DNA of 17,344 nucleotides from positions 1-17,344 of the forward strand of contig JAEWLN010000179.1 in assembly GCA_023457535.1 (NCBI GenBank), given 5' to 3'. Origin of the DNA: Bacteroidota bacterium. Its GTDB lineage: Bacteria > Bacteroidota > Bacteroidia > Flavobacteriales > Flavobacteriaceae. A program made the position numbers and the translations under genes. The notes beneath the pieces were generated by a model. The model was given only the letters and a program-made list of their open reading frames with translations. It was not told the origin of the DNA and searched no databases. Below, piece after piece: positions 1 to 6,941 of this stretch (position 1 is the first letter of the stretch; each line of letters opens with the position of its first letter).

Positions 1-2
1 TG

Positions 3-1964
3 GTCAATCCGGTCAAATGGAGTTCGCGCGTCGAGAAAAATTCCGACACCGGATTCACGCTGGTCATGGAAGGAAGAATCGACGATGAATGGCATGTTTA
101 TTCGCAATTCACGCCCGATGGCGGCCCGCTTCCGATCGAGCTCAAATACGAAAACCAATCCGGTAATTACGCCCTGATCGGCAAAACGACTGAGAGCAAA
201 ACCGAGCGCAAATTCAACGATGTGTTTGGTGTCGATGAGGTTTATTTTGCCAAAAAAGTCGTGCTCAGGCAACAGGTCAAAATCCTCAATCCGGGACTTA
301 CATCGATCGTGGTAAAGATTGATTATCAGGTTTGTAAAGAGGTTTGCATCAACGGAAACGAGAAGTTTACTTTTTCGATTCCCAAAATTGCGCCGGCAAC
401 TGCCGCGGCCATCGAGCAAACTGCCGCTGTGGCGGAACAAAATCCCGTCCTGGCGGACACCATTGCGGTAACGCCTGATGTGGGACCGTTGGGCAAACCA
501 TCGGCGCGCGAGCCCCATTCGGCAAGGGTGGAACCTGCCACACCGGAGCGCGGACTGTGGTCTGTCTTTTTTATTGCGTTCTTGTCCGGATTCGCCGCGC
601 TGCTGACTCCATGCGTGTTCCCGCTGATCCCGATGACGGTCAGTTTTTTTACCAAACAAAGCAAAACCAAGGCTGCCGGGATCCGAAATGCGGTCATTTA
701 CGGGATTTCGATCATTTTGATTTACGTGATCCTGGGCTCATTGGTTACAGCTATTTTTGGTGCCGATGCACTCAATTCGCTGGCGACCAATGTGTGGTTC
801 AACCTGATTTTCTTTGCGCTGCTCGTGTTCTTTGCCGCATCGTTCCTTGGCGCTTTCGAAATTATGCTGCCCAATTCGTGGGCCAATAAAGTGGACCGTC
901 AGGCAGACCGGGGCGGTATCGTCGGGATTTTGTTTATGGCATTGGCATTGGCCATTGTTTCATTTTCGTGTACCGGACCCATTGTTGGAACGCTTTTATT
1001 TGAAGCAGCTTCCAAAGGCGGTATCGGCCCGATTGTGGGAATGTTAGGTTTTTCACTAGCGCTGGCCTTGCCTTTCATGCTCTTTGCCATGTTCCCGGGT
1101 TGGCTTAATTCGCTGCCCAAATCCGGCGGTTGGCTCAATACGGTAAAAGTATTTTTGGGTTTTCTCGAATTGGCGCTGGCGTTTAAATTCCTGTCCAATG
1201 CGGACCTGGTTTTGCAGTTGCACCTGCTTGAGCGTGAGGTTTTCCTTGCGATCTGGATTGCGATATTCGGCACATTGGCGCTTTATCTGTTTGGTAAGAT
1301 TACCATGCCGCATGACAGTCCGTTGCCATCGATTTCCGTAGGCAGATTGATGCTGGGATTACTCGTATTGTCATTTACGGTATACCTGATCCCAGGATTA
1401 TGGGGTGCGCCGCTCAAACTCATCAGCGCATTCCCGCCGCCAATGGAATACAGCGAAAGTCCGCGTGGCTTTAGCGGAAGCAATCCGTCTGCGGGCGCGC
1501 AACCGTTACCCGACGGCGCTAAATTCGGGCCGCACGACATCGTCACATTTGTCGATTATGAAAAAGGACTCGCTTATGCCCGATCGGTCAACAAACCAAT
1601 TCTGATCGACTTCACCGGGCATGCGTGCGTAAATTGCCGCAAGATGGAAAACAACGTATGGTCTGACCCGCGCATTTTGTCGATACTGAAAAACGACGTG
1701 GTGTTGATCTCGCTGTATGTCGATGACAAGCGGCCGCTGCCGCAGTCCGAACAATATGTATCAAAAGTGACGGGCAACGATATTGAAACCATCGGCGACA
1801 AATGGACCGAATTCATGCTCACGCGTTACAAGACCAACACCCAGCCGCTGTATGTGCTGACGGATCTTGACGGCAATACGCTCAACGGCACGACCAGTTA
1901 CGACCCTGATATTGACAAATACGAGCAGTGGCTTCAGCATGGGATCGCGCTGTTTAAAATATAA
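3..1964 (+). CDS. dsbD: Thiol:disulfide interchange protein DsbD, 5'-partial
   Basis: Inner-membrane protein that carries electrons from cytoplasmic thioredoxin to periplasmic thiol proteins. The open frame runs to the window edge, and the residues before the first ATG (base 66) already look like DsbD alpha domain (NPVKWSSRVEK, then WHVYSQF), so the true start and signal peptide lie upstream. Three parts are visible: a periplasmic alpha domain with a cysteine pair (codons at 333 and 345, CKEVC); a multi-helix membrane domain from about base 555 to 1430 with the two conserved cysteines in TPCVFPLIP (base 612) and SCTGP (base 969); and a C-terminal thioredoxin-like gamma domain with CVNC (bases 1626-1637). 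All six redox cysteines are present, so the protein should be active. Its likely clients include the TlpA-like and thioredoxin-like proteins near base 14400-15500; that link is inference. Family assignment is firm. Confidence 0.93.
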   Translation, partial: VNPVKWSSRVEKNSDTGFTLVMEGRIDDEWHVYSQFTPDGGPLPIELKYENQSGNYALIGKTTESKTERKFNDVFGVDEVYFAKKVVLRQQVKILNPGLTSIVVKIDYQVCKEVCINGNEKFTFSIPKIAPATAAAIEQTAAVAEQNPVLADTIAVTPDVGPLGKPSAREPHSARVEPATPERGLWSVFFIAFLSGFAALLTPCVFPLIPMTVSFFTKQSKTKAAGIRNAVIYGISIILIYVILGSLVTAIFGADALNSLATNVWFNLIFFALLVFFAASFLGAFEIMLPNSWANKVDRQADRGGIVGILFMALALAIVSFSCTGPIVGTLLFEAASKGGIGPIVGMLGFSLALALPFMLFAMFPGWLNSLPKSGGWLNTVKVFLGFLELALAFKFLSNADLVLQLHLLEREVFLAIWIAIFGTLALYLFGKITMPHDSPLPSISVGRLMLGLLVLSFTVYLIPGLWGAPLKLISAFPPPMEYSESPRGFSGSNPSAGAQPLPDGAKFGPHDIVTFVDYEKGLAYARSVNKPILIDFTGHACVNCRKMENNVWSDPRILSILKNDVVLISLYVDDKRPLPQSEQYVSKVTGNDIETIGDKWTEFMLTRYKTNTQPLYVLTDLDGNTLNGTTSYDPDIDKYEQWLQHGIALFKI

Positions 1965-1982
1965 AGAAAGAAAGAAAGAAAG
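1963..1982 (+). repeat. AAAG x5 tetranucleotide microsatellite
   Basis: Five perfect AAAG units begin inside the dsbD stop codon and run into the terminator stem. A change in copy number would not alter the protein, only the spacing to, and the A-rich base of, the hairpin. Confidence 0.8.
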
Positions 1983-2005
1983 GCTGCCTCGGGTAGCTTT
2001 TTTTT
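1979..2005 (+). terminator. Rho-independent terminator after dsbD
   Basis: GCTGCC pairs with GGTAGC (one G-U pair) around a TCG loop at 1983-1997, followed by eight T residues. It lies 18 bases after the dsbD stop and 11 bases before the stop of the convergent PH-domain gene. The A-rich left flank may give some activity in the other direction too. Confidence 0.8.
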
Positions 2006-2015
2006 AGGTTTGCGA

Positions 2016-2393
2016 TCAGCCCAGAATGTGCTGGCTCAGGATGCGGTAGACCTCATTGATGTTGTCGCCGCTTTTGCCGAATTGTTTTTTGATCGGCTGG
2101 GCTTCGCCTTTGATCCAGATCTTAAGTTCGGCGTCGAGATCGAGAATGCCGGCGCTTTCTTTTGAAAATTTGATCACATGGGCGTACGGAATCGACAAAT
2201 AATCGACTTTGCTGCCCACGAGCTGTTTTTCGACCAGGATCAACCGCTTATTGGTAAAAATAAACATGTCTTTGATCATTTTGAACGCTTTTTCGATGCG
2301 TTCGCCATCGATGATAATCGGTTCGAATTCCTTGCGGATGTTGTCGAGGTTCACTTCAGAGGCATTGCCCAGAATGGCGTTAAATAATCCCAT
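2016..2393 (-). CDS. Small PH-domain protein (bacterial PH / YvbH-like)
   Basis: The 125-residue product matches the bacterial PH-domain family (formerly DUF1696): the core FTNKRLILVEKQ, then the strand pattern KVDYLSIPY, FSKESAG and DLDAELKIWI, ending in a helix (YRILSQHIL). There is no signal peptide or membrane segment, so it is probably cytoplasmic. These proteins have a PH fold, but their ligand and role are not established. The open frame extends upstream to base 2678, but I chose the ATG at 2393 because a good Bacteroidota promoter lies just upstream at 2427-2456, inside that extension, and the extension has no family resemblance. The gene is convergent with dsbD and monocistronic. Confidence 0.85.
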   Translation of the reverse strand: MGLFNAILGNASEVNLDNIRKEFEPIIIDGERIEKAFKMIKDMFIFTNKRLILVEKQLVGSKVDYLSIPYAHVIKFSKESAGILDLDAELKIWIKGEAQPIKKQFGKSGDNINEVYRILSQHILG

Positions 2394-2426
2394 AACGTTA
2401 TTTTTTAATTTGGCTGTATTCGCGTA

Positions 2427-2456
2427 CAAATTTACGGACACAACGATCAGTTCAAA
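2427..2456 (-). promoter_or_regulatory. Promoter of the PH-domain gene
   Basis: Read on the minus strand, TTTG (2453-2456) is followed by an 18-base spacer and TAAATTTG (2427-2434), a full match to the Bacteroidota -33/-7 consensus. The leader to the ATG at 2393 would be under 30 nt. It supports the short start of that gene. Confidence 0.65.
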
Positions 2457-2732
2457 GCGTTTTGTACTTTTTTTAAATGCACCGGAATTTGTTTGGATGT
2501 TTTTTCGAATACGACGAAAACCCCGACGGCTCCGGGTTGATCGATTCGGGTCGGGACAAAATGAAACCATTGAATTATAAATACGCTGTGACCGGCGCGC
2601 AATGATCGTGCAACCCAATTCGCGAAGTAGGGATGTGGCATCTTCCGGCGCGGATTTATTGTAAAACAATAGGGTCACCTGGAATCCGGAAGCGCATGCT
2701 GTTACCGAAGCGCTTTTTTTTGCCCTTTTTGA
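2457..2732. other. Intergenic stretch without a recognisable gene
   Basis: Between the PH-gene promoter and the comM promoter I see no supported gene. A 64-codon minus-strand frame (2447-2641) and the upstream extension of the PH-gene frame are both open here, but neither resembles a known family. An AGCGC/GCGCT inverted repeat with a 14-base loop before eight T residues (2691-2721) is a weak hairpin with no gene in front of it. Confidence 0.5.
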
Positions 2733-2762
2733 TTTGCTGTGAGGATAAATTTATTACTTTTA
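2733..2762 (+). promoter_or_regulatory. Promoter of comM
   Basis: TTTG (2733-2736), an 18-base spacer and TACTTTTA (2755-2762) match the Bacteroidota -33 and -7 elements except for the last base of the -7 box. It lies 32 bases before the comM ATG, leaving room for a short leader. Confidence 0.55.
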
Positions 2763-2794
2763 GTTTCCTATAAGCCATTTTAATTTTACACGCC

Positions 2795-4330
2795 ATGCTC
2801 ACAAAAGTCTACGGAAGCGCCGTTTTTGGCGTTGAAGCCACCACGATTACGATCGAAGTCAATATGGACAAGGGAATCGGTTACCACCTGGTAGGATTGC
2901 CCGACAATGCGATCAAAGAAAGCAGTTACCGCATCGCTGCGGCGCTCAAGAACAACCAGTTTGCCATGCCCGGCAAAAAAATCACGATCAACATGGCTCC
3001 GGCCGATTTGCGAAAAGAAGGTTCGGCGTACGATTTGACGCTCGCCATCGGCATTCTCGTGGCGTCGGGTCAAATTAAATCCGATGCGGTGGATCAATAT
3101 GTGATTATGGGCGAACTCTCGCTCGACGGCAGTTTGCAACCCATCCGCGGGGCGTTGCCCATTGCGATCAAGGCGCGCGAAGAGGGATTTAAAGGTTTCT
3201 TCCTTCCGATACAAAATGTTCAGGAAGCCGCGATAGTAGACGATTTGGATGTATTCGGCGTGGAGAACCTGCAGCAAGTCATCGATTTTTTTGCGGGTTG
3301 CAAAACGCTTGAACCCACGCGGGTAGACACGCGGGCTTCGTTTTCTGAATCGCTGGTTACGCATGAGTTTGATTTCAGCGATGTCAAAGGGCAGGAGGGC
3401 ATCAAGCGCTGCATGGAAATCGCAGCTGCAGGCGGGCACAACATCATTCTCATCGGGCCACCGGGTTCGGGAAAGACAATGCTGGCCAAGCGTCTCCCGA
3501 CGATTTTGCCGCCGATGACCTTGCGCGAGGCGCTCGAAACGACCAAAATCCACAGCGTTGCGGGAAAACTTAAAGAGGTTGGATTGATGAACCGTCGGCC
3601 GTTTCGCAGCCCGCACCATACGATTTCAAATGTCGCCCTTGTAGGAGGCGGAAGCTATCCGCAACCGGGTGAAATTTCGATGGCGCACAACGGCGTATTG
3701 TTCCTCGACGAACTGCCTGAGTTCAAACGCGATGTGCTCGAAGTGATGCGCCAGCCGCTGGAAGACCGCGAAGTGACGATTTCCAGGGCAAAATTCACGA
3801 TTACTTATCCGTCGTCGTTTATGCTTGTGGCGAGCATGAATCCCAGTCCGGGCGGTTATTTCAACGATCCCGACGCGCCTGTGTCCTCTTCGCAGGCAGA
3901 AATGCAGCGCTATCTGAACAAGATTTCCGGTCCGCTACTGGATCGGATCGATATTCATATTGAGGTCACGCCGGTGCCGTTTGAAAAACTTTCCGAAACG
4001 CAAAAGGCCGAATCGAGCCATGCAATCCGGCAGCGCGTAACCCGGGCGCGCGAAATCCAGAGCCAGCGGTTTGCGCTGCTTGAATCGGTGCATTATAATG
4101 CGCAAATGAGCAGTCGCCACATTCGCGAGTTTTGCGCACTTGACCCGTCTTCGCTGCAGTTGCTGCGGTCGGCCATGGAGAAACTGAACTTGTCCGCGCG
4201 CGCATACGACCGTATTTTGAAGGTATCCCGAACGATCGCCGATCTGGAGTTGTCCGAACGCGTTTTGTCCGGACATATTGCCGAGGCCATACAATACCGG
4301 AGCCTGGACAGGGAAGGGTGGCTTGGGTAA
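2795..4330 (+). CDS. comM: ComM/YifB, Mg-chelatase-like AAA+ ATPase
   Basis: A 511-residue protein, the usual length for the YifB/ComM family. In order it has an N-terminal ChlI/Lon-protease-like fold (about 1-190; SYRIAAAL, LRKEGSAYDL, GELSLDG), a AAA+ module with Walker A GPPGSGKT at 221-228 and Walker B GVLFLDE at 300-306, the DRIDIH motif at 383-388, and a C-terminal Mg-chelatase domain (LSARAYDRILKVSRTIADL). In Vibrio cholerae ComM is a hexameric helicase that drives branch migration when transforming DNA is integrated. That role is transferred here by homology; the presence of an uptake system elsewhere in this genome is unknown. It is preceded by its own promoter, and yaaA follows 85 bases later with a separate -7 box. 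The nucleotide-binding motifs are intact. Confidence 0.95.
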   Translation: MLTKVYGSAVFGVEATTITIEVNMDKGIGYHLVGLPDNAIKESSYRIAAALKNNQFAMPGKKITINMAPADLRKEGSAYDLTLAIGILVASGQIKSDAVDQYVIMGELSLDGSLQPIRGALPIAIKAREEGFKGFFLPIQNVQEAAIVDDLDVFGVENLQQVIDFFAGCKTLEPTRVDTRASFSESLVTHEFDFSDVKGQEGIKRCMEIAAAGGHNIILIGPPGSGKTMLAKRLPTILPPMTLREALETTKIHSVAGKLKEVGLMNRRPFRSPHHTISNVALVGGGSYPQPGEISMAHNGVLFLDELPEFKRDVLEVMRQPLEDREVTISRAKFTITYPSSFMLVASMNPSPGGYFNDPDAPVSSSQAEMQRYLNKISGPLLDRIDIHIEVTPVPFEKLSETQKAESSHAIRQRVTRAREIQSQRFALLESVHYNAQMSSRHIREFCALDPSSLQLLRSAMEKLNLSARAYDRILKVSRTIADLELSERVLSGHIAEAIQYRSLDREGWLG

Positions 4331-4393
4331 AACATTAACATTTTCGCTGTAACAAAATTGCCGTTGCGGGTTACTTATACCGGTGTGAATCGC

Positions 4394-4401
4394 TATTTTT
4401 G
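4394..4401 (+). promoter_or_regulatory. Possible -7 element for yaaA
   Basis: TATTTTTG is a perfect TAnnTTTG match 14 bases before the yaaA ATG. No convincing -33 TTG sits at normal spacing (TTA at 4371-4373 is the nearest). The implied leader is only about ten bases, so this is tentative. Confidence 0.4.
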
Positions 4402-4415
4402 GGAAAATTTTGCTA

Positions 4416-5174
4416 ATGAAGGTATTGTTGTCCCCGGCCAAATCGCTGGACTTTGAAACGCCGCTACCCACGGAACGTCACACCGCGCCCCGGTTTTTAA
4501 AGGATTCGCGCGCGATCAACAAGGAAGTCAGGAAATTGAAGCCCGCAGATTTATCGGCATTAATGGATATTTCAGATGCGTTGGCCAACTTGAACTGGCA
4601 GCGCAACAAATCGTGGAAAACGCCGTTCACATCACAAAATGCGCGGCCGGCCGTTTTTGCGTTCGCCGGCGATGTATACGTTGGGATGGAGGCTTACACC
4701 CTCGGGGTGGGGCAATGGGACGAGTTGCAGGAAAAGGTTCGCATTTTGTCCGGCTTGTACGGATTGCTCAGGCCGCTCGATCTGATCCAGCCTTATCGCC
4801 TTGAAATGGGCACCAGGCTGGCAGTAGGGGAAAGCAAGGATTTGTACCACTATTGGCGGTCCAAACTGACCGCGGCGCTCAACAAGGAACTGAAGAAAAA
4901 AGAATTGCTGGTCAACCTGGCGAGTGACGAATATGCGTCGGCAATTGATTTTAAGGCAATCAAAAGTCCGGTGGTCAAAGTCGATTTTAAGGATTTCAAA
5001 GACGGCAAACTAAAAATTATCAGTTTTTTTGCCAAAAAGGCGCGCGGACTGATGGCGCGTTACATTGTCGACACCCATGCCGAAACGATCGACGACCTCA
5101 AAGGATTTGACTACCACGGATACCGGTTCGACGAGGGTTTATCCAAGCCGATGCACCTGGTTTTCACGCGATAA
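4416..5174 (+). CDS. yaaA: YaaA, peroxide stress protein (DUF328/UPF0246)
   Basis: The 252-residue product matches YaaA over its whole length: the N-terminal MKVLLSPAKSLDF (family signature SPAKxLD) and the central GLLRPLDLIQPYRLEMGT beginning near residue 116, with a basic C-terminal part (FFAKKARGLMARY). In E. coli YaaA lowers free intracellular iron during hydrogen peroxide stress and is OxyR-induced; members bind DNA and share a helix-hairpin-helix-like fold. It is cytoplasmic. I took the ATG at 4416 over a TTG two codons upstream because family members begin right at this methionine. It lies between comM and the peptidase gene, 44 bases from the latter. No OxyR site was recognised. Confidence 0.92.
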   Translation: MKVLLSPAKSLDFETPLPTERHTAPRFLKDSRAINKEVRKLKPADLSALMDISDALANLNWQRNKSWKTPFTSQNARPAVFAFAGDVYVGMEAYTLGVGQWDELQEKVRILSGLYGLLRPLDLIQPYRLEMGTRLAVGESKDLYHYWRSKLTAALNKELKKKELLVNLASDEYASAIDFKAIKSPVVKVDFKDFKDGKLKIISFFAKKARGLMARYIVDTHAETIDDLKGFDYHGYRFDEGLSKPMHLVFTR

Positions 5175-5218
5175 TATAGAATTCATGCGGCCCGGCCGTA
5201 CCATTAAAATTGACAATT

Positions 5219-6394
5219 ATGATAAAAAGAAGTCTGCTGATCGCAGGGATGTGTTGTTCGCTGAGCGTTTTTGCGCAGGATGAACTGATTAAGAAAGTAA
5301 GCGGAAACGCTTCGGCTACGTCGAAATTTGTGTTTAAGGAAGTGATCGACCTGGAAAATACGTCGGTCAAAAACCAGGGATCTGCGGGAACATGCTGGAG
5401 TTATGCCGGTAATTCGTTTCTTGAATCGGAAATGATGCGTATGGGCAAAAAACCGGTCGACCTGGCTGAAATTTTCAATGCGCGGTATGTCTACCTTAAC
5501 AAAGCGCGCAATTACATCCTGTTCAACGCCAACCTGAGCCTGGGCGATGGTGCGGAAACCCACGATGTGCTCAACATGTTGCGCAAATACGGCGCGATGC
5601 CGCAAGTAGCTTATACGTTCGAGGACTACGGAAAGGGCGCTGTGAAATCGGCGGAATTCCAGGAACAGTTCAAGGCGATACTCGATGCGTACATCAAGAA
5701 CGAAGATCCTAAAAAAGGCATTTCGTGGGTGGCCGATATCAACAATTACCTGGACGAAAAGCTCGGCAAATTGCCATCGACGTTTACCTACGAAGGCAAG
5801 CAATATACGCCGCAATCCTTTGCAAAGGAAGTTGTGGGGATCAATCCGGACGATTACATCGAATTCTCTTCGTACAAAGACAGCCCGTATTACCAGAAAA
5901 TGGTTCTGCCGGTGCCGGACAATTGGAGTTATGATCTGGTTTACAACGTACCGATGCGCGAACTTACCGATATCATCGACAATGCACTGGCCAAAGGCTA
6001 CACCATTGCATGGTCTACAGACGTTTCAGAGCCGTTCTTCAGCTGGAAAAACGGGGTGGCTCACGTTCCCGATGTGGATTTGACCGCGATTACGCCTGAA
6101 CAGAAGAAGCAAATTTTCGACGGTCCGCTCAACGAAAAGCAAGTGACCGAGGATTTGCGCCTCGAAGGTTTGTACAGCCTGACCACTACGGACGATCACG
6201 CGATGCAAATCGTCGGGTTGGCCAAAGACCAGAACGGGAAGGAATACTATAAAGTCAAGAATTCCTGGGGAACCACCAACGACTACAAAGGCTATTTGTA
6301 TGTGAGCAAGGCATTTGTGCAGCTCAAATCGACGGGCATCCTGCTCAACAAAGACGCCGTCCCTAAAAACATTAAAAACAAATTGCAGTCCTAA
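5219..6394 (+). CDS. Exported C1 family peptidase (bleomycin hydrolase/PepC-like)
   Basis: A 391-residue papain-fold cysteine peptidase of the C1B (PepC/bleomycin hydrolase) type. The catalytic Cys59 is in NQGSAGTCWSYA, His327 in DDHAMQIVG and Asn348 in KNSWG, and all three are intact; the oxyanion glutamine is in NQG. The first 19 residues (MIKRSLLIAG then CCSLSVFA, cut before Gln20) form a signal peptide, so the enzyme should act in the periplasm or outside, unlike cytoplasmic PepC. Exported members are common in Bacteroidota, but their substrates are not known to me. I chose the ATG at 5219 over a TTG three codons upstream because it gives a clean signal peptide. It follows yaaA by 44 bases without an obvious promoter and ends at a strong terminator. 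Confidence 0.92.
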   Translation: MIKRSLLIAGMCCSLSVFAQDELIKKVSGNASATSKFVFKEVIDLENTSVKNQGSAGTCWSYAGNSFLESEMMRMGKKPVDLAEIFNARYVYLNKARNYILFNANLSLGDGAETHDVLNMLRKYGAMPQVAYTFEDYGKGAVKSAEFQEQFKAILDAYIKNEDPKKGISWVADINNYLDEKLGKLPSTFTYEGKQYTPQSFAKEVVGINPDDYIEFSSYKDSPYYQKMVLPVPDNWSYDLVYNVPMRELTDIIDNALAKGYTIAWSTDVSEPFFSWKNGVAHVPDVDLTAITPEQKKQIFDGPLNEKQVTEDLRLEGLYSLTTTDDHAMQIVGLAKDQNGKEYYKVKNSWGTTNDYKGYLYVSKAFVQLKSTGILLNKDAVPKNIKNKLQS

Positions 6395-6395
6395 C

Positions 6396-6421
6396 AAAAA
6401 GCCCCGTCGAGGGGCTTTTTT
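6396..6421. terminator. Bidirectional rho-independent terminator
   Basis: AAAAAGCCCC pairs perfectly with GGGGCTTTTT (6396-6405 and 6411-6420) around a five-base loop. A-run on one side and T-run on the other let it end both the plus-strand peptidase gene and the convergent minus-strand gene whose stop is at 6441. Confidence 0.9.
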
Positions 6422-6440
6422 ATCACTAATTCTAAAGTTC

Positions 6441-6785
6441 TCAATGTTCGTATTCCTCGTACAACCATTGGGTTTCAATGGATAATTTCTTTTGGTTGCG
6501 CGACAACTGCCGCATGGCTTCGACGCCGTTGCGCGCGCTCCGGTTGACGCGGCGCAATTTTTTGGCAAATGCTTCGAGTTTTGTAGCGTCTGTTGCGTCG
6601 AGCTTGGATTTGAGTTCGTCGACCAATGCCTCGAACTCCGGAACCACCTCGCTGTTGGCTTCATAATCCGAACGTAATTCCTCAAAAGACTCTTCGATAT
6701 CTTTGCGAAAATCGTCCGAATAGTGCGTGGTTTTGTTGCGCACTTCCTGAATAATTTTTTTGATGTCCCTGCCAAATAAGCCCAT
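6441..6785 (-). CDS. Hypothetical 114-residue charged helical protein
   Basis: I do not recognise the family. The protein is rich in Lys, Glu, Asp and Arg, has no Pro or Gly breaks over long stretches, no cysteine, no signal peptide and no membrane segment; it should be almost entirely helical, possibly coiled coil or a small helical bundle (IEESFEELRSDYEAN, VDELKSKLDA, AFAKKLRRVNRSARN). The N-terminus MGLFGRDIKKI and C-terminus YEEYEH are distinctive. It is probably a real gene: it has a full-match Bacteroidota promoter 39 bases upstream and a terminator just past its stop, and no competing frame has better credentials. It lies downstream of the efflux operon on the same strand, but its own promoter makes it a separate unit. 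Confidence 0.75.
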   Translation of the reverse strand: MGLFGRDIKKIIQEVRNKTTHYSDDFRKDIEESFEELRSDYEANSEVVPEFEALVDELKSKLDATDATKLEAFAKKLRRVNRSARNGVEAMRQLSRNQKKLSIETQWLYEEYEH

Positions 6786-6823
6786 GATAATTGTGTTTGT
6801 TTTGTAATCGGTTTGTAGTCAAT

Positions 6824-6854
6824 CAAATATAATAAAAAATCGAAAATATTCCAA
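6824..6854 (-). promoter_or_regulatory. Strong promoter of the 114-residue hypothetical gene
   Basis: On the minus strand TTG (6852-6854), a 20-base spacer and TATATTTG (6824-6831) match the Bacteroidota consensus fully, in an AT-rich region. The leader to the ATG at 6785 would be about 30 nt. Confidence 0.7.
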
Positions 6855-6941
6855 TGTTAAATTTTGATTTTGACGTCATTTTTTTCACCGCCCGAAATTA
6901 AAAGTTTCTTTGGAAATACCAATGTAAAGATTTACTTCGTT

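Noticed and set aside
2447..2641. 64-codon minus-strand frame, perhaps a frameshifted gene remnant together with the frame upstream of it
   Set aside because: The translated segments look faintly protein-like, but I could not tie either to a family, and there is no start signal; not enough to call a pseudogene.
2394..2678. N-terminal extension of the PH-domain reading frame
   Set aside because: The extension has no family resemblance and contains a full Bacteroidota promoter (2427-2456), so the short start at 2393 is preferred.
2691..2721. AGCGC/GCGCT hairpin before eight T residues, plus strand
   Set aside because: Only a five-base stem with a 14-base loop and no plus-strand gene ahead of it to terminate.
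2786..3619. 277-codon minus-strand frame opposite comM
   Set aside because: Antisense shadow of comM, which has intact family motifs across the same bases; the antisense product is arginine-rich and resembles nothing.
5204..5815. 203-codon minus-strand frame opposite the C1 peptidase
   Set aside because: Lies wholly over the signal peptide and catalytic Cys region of a well-supported peptidase gene; shadow frame.
6026..6826. 266-codon minus-strand frame spanning the terminator at 6396-6421
   Set aside because: Runs across a perfect terminator and into the antisense of the peptidase; the 6441-6785 frame has the promoter and better composition.
6865..6890. TGACGTCA palindrome followed by a T-run, downstream of the MFS gene
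   Set aside because: The T-run is on the plus strand, the wrong orientation for ending the MFS gene, and the stem is only four base pairs per arm with no loop.
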